Part shown: positions 10,001 through 17,511 of the stretch, one piece after another
Layout of the letters: each line of letters begins with the position of its first letter
How positions within the stretch are numbered: the first letter of the stretch is position 1
Assembly: GCA_963720885.1 (NCBI GenBank)
Contig: CAVRGW010000005.1
Coordinates: 930,001 to 994,000 of the forward strand
DNA from: DATLLN01 sp963720885
GTDB lineage: Bacteria > Actinomycetota > Thermoleophilia > Gaiellales > JAICJC01
DNA length: 64,000 nucleotides
Direction of reading: 5' to 3'
The notes under the pieces: model-generated
The model's input: the letters and a program-made list of their open reading frames with translations, nothing else
The model's database searches: none
What the model was told of the DNA's origin: nothing
Position numbers and translations under genes: made by a program

Positions 10001-13000
10001 CGCCAGCACCGTCAAGCTCGACCACACCGCGCCTTCGGCACCGAACGTGGCCGGCGGATCGGCGGCGTGGCAGAGCGTCGCGTCGGTATCGGTCACCGGC
10101 TCGGGCGCCGTCGATACCGGTGGCTCCGGTCTCGGCGCGTTTCAGTACCGCACCTCGCCGGACGGCGGGACGACGTGGACGGCGCCGGCCAACGGCGCGT
10201 CGGTCGTCGTCTCGGCCGAGGGCACCACGCTCGTCCAGTTCCGCAGCACCGACATCTCGGGCAACACGTCCGCCTGGGCGCCGGGCTCGCAGACCGCGGG
10301 CAGCACCGTCGCCCTGGATCGCACCGGCCCGTCCGTGCCCTCGCCGGCCGGCGGCTCGTTGGCGTGGCAGAGCGTCGCGTCGGTGACGGTCAGCGGCAGC
10401 GGCTCGGCAGACACCGGCTCGGGCGTCTCCGGCTACAGCTACCGGACCTCGACCAACGGCGGCGCGACCTGGACGGCGGCGTCGCCCGGCTCGTCGCTCA
10501 CCGTGTCCGCCGAGGGCGAGACCCTGGTGCAGTTCCGCGCCGCCGACGCGCTGGGGAACGTTTCCTCGTGGGCGCCCGGCCCGGCCGTCGCCGCGAACAC
10601 CGTGCGGATCGACCGCACCGCACCGACGCCGGCGGGCGCATCGGGCGGCGGCTACACGTGGCGAAGCGTCGCCCAGCTCACGATCACAGGCAGCGGCGCG
10701 ACGGACGTCGGAGGCTCGGGGGTCGCCTCGTACTCGTACCGCACGTCCACCGACGGCGGTGCGAGCTGGACCGCCGGCAACCCCGGCGCGACGGTCGACG
10801 TGACGGCGGAGGGCGAGACGCTGATCCAGTTCGCGGCGTCTGACCAGGCGGGCAACACCTCCTCGTGGGCCCCGCTCGTGCCCAATCCCGGCGGCACCGC
10901 GCGGATCGACCGCAGCCCGCCGACCGCACCGTCGGTGAGCGGTGGGTCGCCGGCCTGGCAGGCCGCCCTGCAGCTGACCGTCGCCGCATCGGGTTCGACC
11001 GACTCCGGCGGTTCCGGCCTGGTCGGCTACGAGTACCGGACGTCCTCGGACGCCGGCGTCAACTGGGGCACCGCGGTCGCAGGGAACCCGGCGCCGATCA
11101 CGGCCGAGGGCGAGACGTCGGTGCAGTTCCGAGCAATCGACGCGGCGGGCAACGCCTCCGCGTGGGCGCCTGTGATCCCCGACGCCGGCAGCACCGTCAG
11201 GATCGACCGCACCGGTCCGTCGCTGCCGGCCGTGGCAGGCGGCTCCTCGGTCTGGCAGAGCGTCGCATCCGTGACCGTGTCCGCATCGGGTTCGAGCGAT
11301 CCGCAGGCCGGCATCGACCACTACGAGTCGCGCACGTCCGCCGACGCCGGTGCATCCTGGAGCGCCGCCCAGGCAGGCGCATCGGTCACGGTCTCGGCCG
11401 AGGGCCAGACCCTCGTCCAGTTCCGCGCGGTCGACTCGCTCGGCAACGCGTCCGGCTGGTCGCCGGCCGGGGCCGTCGGCGGCAACACCGTCCGCATCGA
11501 CCGCACGGCGCCTGCAGACCCGACCGTGACCGGCGGGTCCCTCGCCTGGCAGAGCGTCGCATCCGTGGGCGTCACCGGTGGTGGCGCGACCGACCTGCTG
11601 TCCGGCGTGTCCGGCTACGAGCACCGCACGTCGACCGACGGCGGTACGACCTGGTCGTCGGCGGCCGCCGGAGCCTCCGCGGCGGTCACCGCCGAGGGAG
11701 AGACCCTGGTGCAGTTCCGGTCGATCGACGGCGCAGGGAACACGTCGGCGTGGGCGCCGGGTGCCGCGATCGCCGCCAGCACTGTTCGCATCGACCGCAC
11801 CTCGCCCACGGTGCCCTCCGTCAGCGGGGGATCGCTCGCCTGGCAGAGCGCCGCCTCGGTCTCCGTCACCGCGTCCGGCGCCTCGGACGGCGGCTCCGGC
11901 CTCGCCGGCTACCAGTACCGCACGTCGACCAACGGCGGCGTCACGTGGCTGTCGCCGATCGCCGGCGCGTCCGCTGTGGTCACGGCCGAGGGTGAGACCC
12001 TGGTGCAGCTGCGCAGCGTGGATGGCGCGGGCAACGTGTCCTCATGGGCGCCGGCCGCGCCCGATGCGACCAGCACGGTGCGGATCGATCGCAGCGGGCC
12101 GGCGGCACCGACGGTGACCGGCGGATCGCTGGCATGGCAGAACATCGCATCGGCGACCGCCTCGGCCTCCGGGTCGACGGACGCCATGGCCGGGTTCGCC
12201 GGATACGAGTATCGGACGTCGACCGACGGCGGAGCGACGTGGTCGGCCGCGACGCCCGGCGGATCGCTCACCGTCTCCTCCGAAGGCCAGACGCTCGTGC
12301 AGTTCCGCGCCGTCGACTCTCTGGGCAACGGCTCGTCCTGGGCTCCGGCGAGCCCCGGTCCCACCAACACAGTGCGCATCGACCGCACCGCGCCCGGCGC
12401 ACCCACCGTGACCGGCGGAAGCACCGACTGGCAGAACGTCGCCTCCGTCTCGCTGACCGGGTCGGGTTCGAGCGACGGCCTGTCCGGCGTGGCCCGTTAC
12501 GAGTACCGGACGTCGACCGACGGCGGCAGCACCTGGGGATCGGCCCAGTCCGGGGCGATCGCGCCGATCACCGGCGAGGGCGAGACGGTCGTCCAGTTCC
12601 GCACTGTCGACGGCGCCGAGAACGCCTCGCCGTGGGCGCCCGCGTCCCCGCTGCCCGGCAGCACGGCGCGCATCGACCGCAGCGCACCGGCGGCGCCGTC
12701 CGTCAGCGGCGGCTCGCTGTCCTGGACGAATGCGGCGAACGTCACGGTCACCGGCGGCGGCTCCGCCGACTCGCCGGGCAGCGGTGTCGCCGGCTACCAG
12801 TACCGCACGTCGACCGACGGCGGCACGACCTGGACGGCTCCGCAGGCCGGCACCGGCGTGACCATCGCGTCGCCCGGCCAGACGCTGGTGCAGTTCCGCG
12901 CGACGGACAACTCCGGCCTCGCTTCGGCCTGGACGCCGGGCGCGCAGACCGGGGCCAGCACCGTGCGCATCGACCGCGCCGACCCCACCGCACCGACCGT

Positions 13001-14156
13001 CACCGGCGGCTCGTCGGCATGGCAGAACGTCTCGCGCGTGACGATCACCGCGGGCGGCGCCGGCGACGCCCTGTCGGGCTTCGACCACTACGAATACCGC
13101 ACGTCCACCAACGGCGGAGCGGCATGGTCGTCGCCGTCCTCTGGCCCGGCGAACGCCGTGACCGGCGAGGGCGCCACCATCACCCAGTTCCGCTCCGTGG
13201 ACGGCGCCGGCAACACCAGCGCGTGGGTGCCGGGCACCGCCGGCCCTGCCAACACCGCCAAGATCGACCGCACAGCGCCGACTCTGCCGACCGCCTCGGG
13301 CGGCTCGCTGTCCTGGACGAACGCGGCAACGGTGACAGTCACCGGCACCGGCTCGACCGACACGCCGGGCAGCGGCGTCGGCTTCTACCAGTACCGGACA
13401 TCGACCAACAACGGCGCGACCTGGTCGGCCGTGAAGACCGGCACCGTGGTCTCGGTGACCGCCACGGGCACGACGATCGTCCAGTTCCGCGCGACCGACG
13501 CCTCGGGCCTGACCACCGCCTGGACGCCCGCCTCGCCGACCGCGGGATCGACGGTGAAGATCGACCGCACCGCACCCGGCATACCTTCGGTGGCGGGTGG
13601 ATCGCTGACCTGGCGCAGCCTCGCCTCGGCCAACGTGACCGCCGCGGGCGGTAGCGACACGGGCGGCGCCGGCATCGCGGGCTACCAGTACCGCACCTCG
13701 GTGGACGGTGGCTCGACCTGGAGCGGGGCGCAGGCCGGCGCGACGGCGACGATCGCCGACGAGGGGCAGACGGTCGTCGAGTTCCGCAGCGTGGACGGCG
13801 CGGGCAACGTCTCGGCTTGGAGCTCGGCAGCGGTGACCGCAGCCAACACCGTGCGGGTCGACCGCACCGCGCCCACGGATCCCACGGTGTCCGGCGGCTC
13901 GCTGACATGCGCTGCGAGCAGGACGCTGACCGGCTCGGGGGCGACCGACGCCGGCGGCTCCGGCCTCTCGTACTACCAGCACCGGATCTCGGCGGACAAC
14001 GGCGTCTCCTGGGACGTGGCGGTAACGGGCCCCTCGCTGACGCTGACCACGGCCGGCACCTACGTGATCCAGTTCCGCGCCGTCGACGGCGCCGGGAACG
14101 CATCGGCCTGGGCACCGGCCTCGCCGGGCCCCGCCGCCACCGCCTGCATCAGCTGA
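4020..14156 (+). CDS. Giant secreted repeat protein, 33 tandem Ig-like (OmpL47-like) domains
   Basis: About 3,378 aa from the ATG at 4020 (a TTG at 4011 is also in frame). An N-terminal signal peptide has an Ala-rich core ending near PAPAAAGP. An introductory domain of about 85 residues follows with two cysteines (ETRCKID and YTYCQG) and DGRHTFTVRVR. From about 4400 to the stop there are 33 repeats of about 98 residues. Each runs (I/L)DRTAPTxPTVxGGSLxWQ, SGxxGYQYRTSTDGG, TWS, EGETLVQFRxVDxAGNxSAW, which looks like a Ser/Thr/Gly-rich Ig-like fold of the OmpL47 type. The last repeat is divergent and has two cysteines, ending ATACIS. No LPXTG motif, transmembrane anchor or dockerin is seen, so how it attaches to the cell is unknown. 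Adhesion or a surface stalk is inferred only from architecture. Confidence 0.85.
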   Translation: MSTNRTAGAPPGRAALVRSALAAAAAAFAAAALLATSPAPAAAGPVGSLTVKLTAHPPEFTNDHTATFNWATVGILGETRCKIDSGPYTYCQGRPARYFLPDGRHTFTVRVRNGYKVVAKASWTWTVDTAAPTPPNVTGGSLSWRTGTGVTVTGGGGTDASSGVSGYQHRASTNGGLWSTPAAGPSVLVKSEGQTLVEFRTKDRAGNVSAWSPSAATPGNTVRIDRTAPTLPTLSGGSLTWQGVPSITISGSGSGDSRSGVDAYQYRESHNNGGTWSAPIAGPSDVVATEGQTLVQFRVLDMAGNATAWVPSSATPASTARIDRSGPTDPTLAGGSLSWRSVAQTTVTAGGSVDIGFGLDHYERRTSSDGGSTWSPPVNGSSITVAAEGQTLVQFRAVDTAGNASAWTPASSTPASTIRIDRTAPVDPTVGITPPGWHNAAAITVFAGGSTDVLGGVDHYQFRSSADNGVTWTTPVNGDTGVVTGEGQTVVQFRAVDGAGNLSAWAPATASPSNIVRIDRTAPTLPTVTGGQAGWQSAASVAVSASGGSDGQAGIDHYESRTSTDGGATWSAAQPGPTVNVTAEGETLVQFRSVDAADNPSAWTPAAGTAAATVRLDRSAPGDPVVSGGSTSWQNLASVTVTGSGAFDPLAGIATYEHRTSRDGGTTWSAPQSGATIAISAEDETLVQFRATDAAGNTSGWAPSSATSGSIVRLDRTTPTVPTVTGGSLTWQSVGSVALDGSGGTDGLSGVAGYEFRTTTDGGTSWSAPSPGTTGLITAEGQSAVQFRTVDQAGNASAWAPSVPDAASTVRIDRTPPSSPAASGGALAWQNLPSIVLNGNTAVDPLSGVVSYEFRLSTDGGASWGVSGAGTTASPSAEGETIIQFRATDAAGNTSAWGPAPGTASATARIDRTAPTAPTVSGGSLSWLPVASETLSAGGATDFPGSGVAGYQYRTSADGGTTWSSAQPGAAATITAQGETLVQFRSTDVAGFTSPWVPSVPDSGSTVRIDRTLPTAPTVTGGSTAWQNVASVTVGAAGSTDAGGSGFAGYEYRLSSDGGTTWGSAQPGSSYTESGQGETLVQFHSIDGAGNVSVWTPSAGTAGGAIRIDRGPPSDPVVTGGSASWQNSASVPLTASGATDSPGSGIGSYQWRTSTDGGITWSAVQTGNPAIVTAAGTTVVQMRAIDRAGFTSSWSPAVPDADSTVKIDRTAPTAPAVSGGSSTWQNVSGVTITATGSTDAGGAGFSGYQYRTSTDNGGTWSSPVAGSSALIVNEGQTLVQFRGTDAAGNASAWTPASAAAANTVKIDRTVPTDPAAVNGGSLSWATAASVSVTASGATDSPGSGIASYQYHTSVDGGTTWGAPGTGSTVAISTQGETIVQFRAVDAAGFFSAWFPAAPTASSTVRLDRTAPTAPTLTGGSLSWQNVAQITITASSSSDANSGLAGYQYRSSTTNGTIWTTPSSGASATVTDEGTTLLQFRSIDNAGNTSAWTPTTASAASTAKIDRTAPTDPSTITGGSLSWLTLASTTVTVSGSTDSPGSGISGYQYRLSTDGGTIWGSPVAGSAPKITAQGETLVQFRALDAAGLVSSWVPASPTAGSTVRLDRTLPSAPAVSGGSTSWQNVAQITIGGAGSSDGGGSGLNHYEYRTSTNTGGSWSGSSTGSSFAVTSEGSTLVQLRSVDGAGNFSAWVPATAGASNTAKIDRTAPQAPTTLTGGSVTWLTSTSVSVTAAGATDTSGSGVTGYQYRSSTDGGTTWGSPSAGNPAAITAEGETLLQFRAVDGAGNLSAWYPSSSVPGGTVRLDRTLPTAPTISGGSLTWQNVASVAVTASASTDGGGSTLTGYQYRLSTNGGSTWGSAVNGATATVTGEGETLVQMRSIDAAGNASAWTPATATAASTVRIDRSAPGIPTVAGGSTVWQSVASITVTGSGGSDAGSGVTGHEYRTSTDNGATWSSPTNGGSVVVSAEGVTLVQFRSIDGMGFTSSWAPASPSAASTVKLDHTAPSAPNVAGGSAAWQSVASVSVTGSGAVDTGGSGLGAFQYRTSPDGGTTWTAPANGASVVVSAEGTTLVQFRSTDISGNTSAWAPGSQTAGSTVALDRTGPSVPSPAGGSLAWQSVASVTVSGSGSADTGSGVSGYSYRTSTNGGATWTAASPGSSLTVSAEGETLVQFRAADALGNVSSWAPGPAVAANTVRIDRTAPTPAGASGGGYTWRSVAQLTITGSGATDVGGSGVASYSYRTSTDGGASWTAGNPGATVDVTAEGETLIQFAASDQAGNTSSWAPLVPNPGGTARIDRSPPTAPSVSGGSPAWQAALQLTVAASGSTDSGGSGLVGYEYRTSSDAGVNWGTAVAGNPAPITAEGETSVQFRAIDAAGNASAWAPVIPDAGSTVRIDRTGPSLPAVAGGSSVWQSVASVTVSASGSSDPQAGIDHYESRTSADAGASWSAAQAGASVTVSAEGQTLVQFRAVDSLGNASGWSPAGAVGGNTVRIDRTAPADPTVTGGSLAWQSVASVGVTGGGATDLLSGVSGYEHRTSTDGGTTWSSAAAGASAAVTAEGETLVQFRSIDGAGNTSAWAPGAAIAASTVRIDRTSPTVPSVSGGSLAWQSAASVSVTASGASDGGSGLAGYQYRTSTNGGVTWLSPIAGASAVVTAEGETLVQLRSVDGAGNVSSWAPAAPDATSTVRIDRSGPAAPTVTGGSLAWQNIASATASASGSTDAMAGFAGYEYRTSTDGGATWSAATPGGSLTVSSEGQTLVQFRAVDSLGNGSSWAPASPGPTNTVRIDRTAPGAPTVTGGSTDWQNVASVSLTGSGSSDGLSGVARYEYRTSTDGGSTWGSAQSGAIAPITGEGETVVQFRTVDGAENASPWAPASPLPGSTARIDRSAPAAPSVSGGSLSWTNAANVTVTGGGSADSPGSGVAGYQYRTSTDGGTTWTAPQAGTGVTIASPGQTLVQFRATDNSGLASAWTPGAQTGASTVRIDRADPTAPTVTGGSSAWQNVSRVTITAGGAGDALSGFDHYEYRTSTNGGAAWSSPSSGPANAVTGEGATITQFRSVDGAGNTSAWVPGTAGPANTAKIDRTAPTLPTASGGSLSWTNAATVTVTGTGSTDTPGSGVGFYQYRTSTNNGATWSAVKTGTVVSVTATGTTIVQFRATDASGLTTAWTPASPTAGSTVKIDRTAPGIPSVAGGSLTWRSLASANVTAAGGSDTGGAGIAGYQYRTSVDGGSTWSGAQAGATATIADEGQTVVEFRSVDGAGNVSAWSSAAVTAANTVRVDRTAPTDPTVSGGSLTCAASRTLTGSGATDAGGSGLSYYQHRISADNGVSWDVAVTGPSLTLTTAGTYVIQFRAVDGAGNASAWAPASPGPAATACIS
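4400..14150 (+). repeat. 33-unit coding tandem repeat, about 295 bp per unit
   Basis: Unit boundaries can be followed through 32 recurrences of the (I/L/V)DRT-type junction. Repeats differ from each other by many substitutions and small indels (some carry an extra SPGSG or GGSG turn), so this is an old, diversified array and not a recent amplification. Large alternative-frame ORFs overlap it on both strands because of the GC-rich repeated codons. Confidence 0.8.
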
Positions 14157-14166
14157 CGCTTGCCGC

Positions 14167-14195
14167 TTGACAGCACGGCGACGGCACCTTAGGGT
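14167..14195 (+). promoter_or_regulatory. Promoter of the iron-uptake operon
   Basis: TTGACA at 14167-14172 is followed after 17 nt by TAGGGT at 14190-14195. This is a good sigma-70-like spacing, and the -10 lies inside the first operator palindrome. Confidence 0.6.
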
Positions 14196-14220
14196 TCCCT
14201 AAGTCTTAGGGTTACCTAAG
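14188..14220. promoter_or_regulatory. Tandem palindromic operator, DtxR/IdeR-like iron box
   Basis: Two 16-bp palindromes stand one base apart: CTTAGGG-TT-CCCTAAG (14188-14203) and CTTAGG-GTTA-CCTAAG (14205-14220). Their TTAGG/CCTAA half sites resemble the actinobacterial DtxR/IdeR iron box. The first covers the -10 element and the second covers the expected transcription start, so a metal-loaded repressor would block transcription. The downstream genes are for iron uptake, which supports this reading. The regulator itself is not in the window. Confidence 0.6.
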
Positions 14221-14273
14221 CAGCGTGCGGGGGCGGCCGCGAGACATACACCGTCGAACCGGAGGTCCCTGCG

Positions 14274-14390
14274 TTGGCGCTCAGAGCTGCTGCTCCATCC
14301 GACCACGTCGTTGCCGCCCGCCGCCGTGGCCCGCTCGCCTCGGCGGCGGCCGAGAGCGACGGGGCCGGAACCCGCGGAGTCCGGTCGTGA
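14274..14390 (+). CDS. Possible 38-codon leader ORF coupled to the iron permease gene
   Basis: GGAGG at 14261-14265 precedes a TTG at 14274 by 8 nt. The frame runs 38 codons and ends at TGA 14388-14390, which overlaps the GTG start of the permease gene as GTGA. The peptide is Ala/Arg-rich with no recognisable domain. The good ribosome site and the exact overlap suggest translational coupling, but chance is possible in such GC-rich DNA. Confidence 0.3.
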   Translation: MALRAAAPSDHVVAARRRGPLASAAAESDGAGTRGVRS

Positions 14391-16312
14391 TTCCGGCGTT
14401 CGTGATCGGGCTCCGTGAGGGGCTCGAGGCGGCGCTGATCGTCGGCATCATCGCGGCGTTCCTGGCGCGCTCGGGCCGCCGCGATGCGCTCCGCCCGATG
14501 TGGCTGGGCGTGCTCGCCGCCGTCGGTATCTGCCTGGCGGCGGGGATCGGCCTGCAGGCGGCCGACGAGGCGCTGCCGCAGCGCCAGCAGGAGGGCCTCG
14601 AGACCATCATCGCGCTGGTCGCGGCGGGCGCCGTCACCTGGATGATCGTCTGGTGCCGGCGACACGGGCCGCGGATGAGGTCGATGATCGAGACGGACGC
14701 CGCGGACGCCCTGGCCAACGGGTCGACCATCGCCCTGGTCGGCATGGCGTTCTTCGCCGTGCTCCGCGAGGGCCTGGAGACCGCGGTCTTCCTGGTCGCG
14801 GTGTTCCAGCAGTCGGCCCGTCCGGTCGCCTCGGGCGGCGGCGCCGTCCTCGGCATCGCCGTGGCGGCCGTGCTCGGCTACGCGATCTACCGCGGCGGCG
14901 TGCGCATCAACCTGGCGCGCTTCTTCCGGATCACCGGCGCGGTGCTGGTGCTGGTCGCCGCCGGCCTGTTTTCGTCGGCCGTGCACACGGCGCACGAGGC
15001 CGGCTGGTTCGACTCCCTGCAGGGCCAGGCGGCCGACCTGACGGCCGCGATCGAGCCCGGCAGCGTGCTTCAGGCGCTGGTCACCGGCATGTTCGGCATC
15101 CAGACGCAGCCGACTGTCGGCGAGGTGCTGGCATGGATGCTGTATGCGATCCCGATGATGGCCTACGTGCTGTGGCCGAGCGGCCGCCGCGTGAGGACGC
15201 GGGCGGCCGCGGCGACTGCGGCGACGCTGGCGCTCATCCTGCTCGTGGCCGCGGGCTGCGGCTCCGGCTCGGGCAGCGGAGGGGGCAGCGGCGACGGCAA
15301 GGTGACCGAGGTCTCGATCACCAACCAGGGCTGCCAACCGGCGACGGTCAAGGTGCCGGCCGGCGACGTCACCTTCAAGGTGACGAACGACGGCGCCGAC
15401 CAGGTGACCGAGTACGAGATCCTGGACGGCGATCACATCCTGGGCGAGGTCGAGAACCTGCCCGACGGGCTGACCAAGTCGTTCTCGCTGACCCTCGACC
15501 CGGGCACCTTCACCACCTTCTGCCCGGGCGCCGACGCCGAGAAGGGCACGCTCGAGGTCGGCGGCACCGCGCAGGTCACCGCGTCCGCGGCCGACAAGCA
15601 GGCGGTCGCCCAGTACCGCGAGTACCTGATCGCCCAGACCGCGCTGCTGGTCAAGCGCACGCAGGCCTTCCGCAACGCGATCGCCGCTGGCGACATCGAG
15701 AAGGCCAAGCAGCTCTACCCCACGACCCGCGAGCCGTACGAGCGCGTCGAGCCGGTGGCCGAGAGCTTCGGCGACCTCGACCCGCTGATGGACGCCCGCG
15801 CGGGCGACGTGCCTGGGTCCAAGTGGGAGGGCTTCCACAAGCTCGAGAAGCTGCTCTGGGTGGGCAACACGACCAAGGGCGCGACGCCGATCGCCGACCG
15901 GCTGCTGGCCAACACGCTGCGGCTGCAGGGGCTGGTGCAGAGCGTGCCGCTGCAGACGGCGCAGATCGCGAACGGCGCCAAGAGTCTGCTGGACGAGGTC
16001 GCCGCGTCGAAGATCACGGGCGAGGAGGATCGGTACTCGCACACCGACCTGTGGGACTTTCAGGCGAACGTCGACGGGGCGAAGGCCGCCATCGTCGCCG
16101 TCACTCCCATCCTCGCCAAGGGCGATCCGGCGCTGCTGTCCGAGATCCGGCAGCGCTTCACCGAGGTCGACCAGTCCCTCGATCCGCACCGCGAGGGATC
16201 GGGCTACGCCCTCTACACCAAGCTGAGCGACTCGGACACGAAGAAACTGTCCGAGTCGATCGACGCCCTGGCACAGCCGATCAGCGAGGTCGCCCCGGCG
16301 GTCCTGCGGTGA
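14387..16312 (+). CDS. EfeU-EfeO fusion: FTR1-family iron permease joined to cupredoxin and imelysin (M75) domains
   Basis: 641 aa. Residues 1-270 are a multi-span FTR1/EfeU iron permease with the two iron-binding motifs REGLE at 10-14 and 127-131. The last membrane segment leads into LLVAAGC (C291), a lipobox-like sequence, then a Gly/Ser-rich linker. After it come a cupredoxin-like domain (about 300-400, with CQPATVKVPAGDVTFKV and FCPG) and an M75/imelysin domain with HxxE (H484 to E487). In most bacteria EfeU and EfeO are separate proteins, so this is a fusion that places the periplasmic iron-binding part on the permease. The GTG at 14387 has GGAG 7 nt upstream. It overlaps the next gene by GTGA, forming an operon with EfeB behind the iron-box promoter. 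Confidence 0.85.
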   Translation: MIPAFVIGLREGLEAALIVGIIAAFLARSGRRDALRPMWLGVLAAVGICLAAGIGLQAADEALPQRQQEGLETIIALVAAGAVTWMIVWCRRHGPRMRSMIETDAADALANGSTIALVGMAFFAVLREGLETAVFLVAVFQQSARPVASGGGAVLGIAVAAVLGYAIYRGGVRINLARFFRITGAVLVLVAAGLFSSAVHTAHEAGWFDSLQGQAADLTAAIEPGSVLQALVTGMFGIQTQPTVGEVLAWMLYAIPMMAYVLWPSGRRVRTRAAAATAATLALILLVAAGCGSGSGSGGGSGDGKVTEVSITNQGCQPATVKVPAGDVTFKVTNDGADQVTEYEILDGDHILGEVENLPDGLTKSFSLTLDPGTFTTFCPGADAEKGTLEVGGTAQVTASAADKQAVAQYREYLIAQTALLVKRTQAFRNAIAAGDIEKAKQLYPTTREPYERVEPVAESFGDLDPLMDARAGDVPGSKWEGFHKLEKLLWVGNTTKGATPIADRLLANTLRLQGLVQSVPLQTAQIANGAKSLLDEVAASKITGEEDRYSHTDLWDFQANVDGAKAAIVAVTPILAKGDPALLSEIRQRFTEVDQSLDPHREGSGYALYTKLSDSDTKKLSESIDALAQPISEVAPAVLR

Positions 16313-17511
16313 CCGCGAGCGCCGGCGGGATGTCGCGCCGCCGGCTGCTGGCGCTCGCCGGCGGCGCGGTCGGTGCTGCCGCCGCGGGCGGGGCGATCGC
16401 GACCATCGACGGCCGCACGGCCGTTACCGACACCGTCGAGTTTCACGGCGACCATCAGGCGGGAATCACGACGCCGCAGCAGGCGCACCTGCGCTTCGCG
16501 GCGTTCGACCTGACCACGGCGTCGCGCGAGGACGTGACCCGCCTGATGCGCCAGTGGACGGCCGCTGCCGCGCTGATGGCGGGCGGCCGCTCGCTGGGCA
16601 GGATCGAGAGCAACCAGTGGGCACCGCCGATCGACACCGGCGAGGCCGACGGCCTGCCCGCCGCGCGGCTGACGGTGACGCTCGGGCTGGGGCCGACGTT
16701 CTTCGACCGGCTTGGCCTCGAGTCGCAGCGGCCCGAGCAGCTGGCGCCGCTCCCCCACTTCGCCGGCGACGCGCTCGTCCCCGACCATTCCAACGGCGAC
16801 CTCTGCCTGCAGGTGTGTGCAGACGATCCGCAGATCGCCTACCACGCCCAGCGCAACCTCACCCGGATCGGCCTCGGCACCGTCGCGCTTCGCTGGACGC
16901 AGAGCGGGTTCCTCGGCCTGCCCGGCGAGGGCAGGACGCCGCGCAATCTGATGGGCTTCAAGGACGGCACCGCGAACCTCGACGCGTCCGACGCCGGCCT
17001 GATGCGCTCGAGCGTCTGGGCCGCTGCATCCGACGGCCAGGCGTGGATCGCCGGCGGCAGCTACCTGGTCAGCCGCCGCGTGCGGATCCGAATCGAGGCC
17101 TGGGATCGCACACCGATCGGCGAGCAGGAGTCCATCTTCGGGCGGCGGAAGGGCAACGGCGCGCCGTTCGGCGGTTCGTCCGAGCACGACCGGGTGGTCG
17201 ACTCGACGCTGCCGGCCGATGCGCACATCCGCCTGGCCAATCCGCGCACGGGGGCGGCCAGCGAGCGGCAGCGGATCCTCCGCCGGGGCTACAACTTCGA
17301 CGACGGCATGGCCCCGGGGCTGACGCAGTCCGACGCCGGGCTGTTCTTCCTGGCGTTCCAACGCGACCCGCGCGTCCAGTTCGTCCCGATCCAGCGCCGG
17401 CTGGCGTCGTCAGACCGCCTGAACGAGTACATCCAGCACACGTCCAGCGGCCTGTGGGCCGTGCCTCCGGGCACCGCCGGCGGCTACCTGGCCGAGCCGC
17501 TCCTCACTTGA
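16309..17511 (+). CDS. efeB: DyP-type haem peroxidase, Tat-exported, EfeB of the iron-uptake operon
   Basis: A 400-aa dye-decolourising peroxidase. The N-terminus SRRRLLALAGGAVGAAAAGG is a twin-arginine signal, so the folded haem protein should be exported. The DyP motif GFKDGTAN carries the distal Asp (D219). The region EHDRVVDSTLPADAHIRLANPR fits the haem-pocket block of EfeB proteins. The usual partners EfeU and EfeO lie directly upstream as a fusion (4-nt GTGA overlap). In the E. coli system EfeB is thought to handle ferrous iron oxidation or haem; that role is inferred here. An ATG at 16330 is an alternative start. The 3' end overlaps the convergent regulator gene by 8 nt. Confidence 0.9.
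   Translation: MTASAGGMSRRRLLALAGGAVGAAAAGGAIATIDGRTAVTDTVEFHGDHQAGITTPQQAHLRFAAFDLTTASREDVTRLMRQWTAAAALMAGGRSLGRIESNQWAPPIDTGEADGLPAARLTVTLGLGPTFFDRLGLESQRPEQLAPLPHFAGDALVPDHSNGDLCLQVCADDPQIAYHAQRNLTRIGLGTVALRWTQSGFLGLPGEGRTPRNLMGFKDGTANLDASDAGLMRSSVWAAASDGQAWIAGGSYLVSRRVRIRIEAWDRTPIGEQESIFGRRKGNGAPFGGSSEHDRVVDSTLPADAHIRLANPRTGAASERQRILRRGYNFDDGMAPGLTQSDAGLFFLAFQRDPRVQFVPIQRRLASSDRLNEYIQHTSSGLWAVPPGTAGGYLAEPLLT

Noticed and set aside
8325..11624. 1,099-aa minus-strand ORF opposite the repeat gene
   Set aside because: Composition (Gly/Arg/Ala/Val, no domain) and periodicity follow the opposite-strand repeats; no ribosome site or start context.
4400..14150. CRISPR-like array
   Set aside because: Repeats are about 295 bp, diverged and coding in one frame, with no short identical repeat and unique spacer pattern.
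14216..16189. 657-aa minus-strand ORF over the EfeU-EfeO gene
   Set aside because: Antisense to a clear membrane/iron gene, Arg/Gln/His-rich and without any motif.
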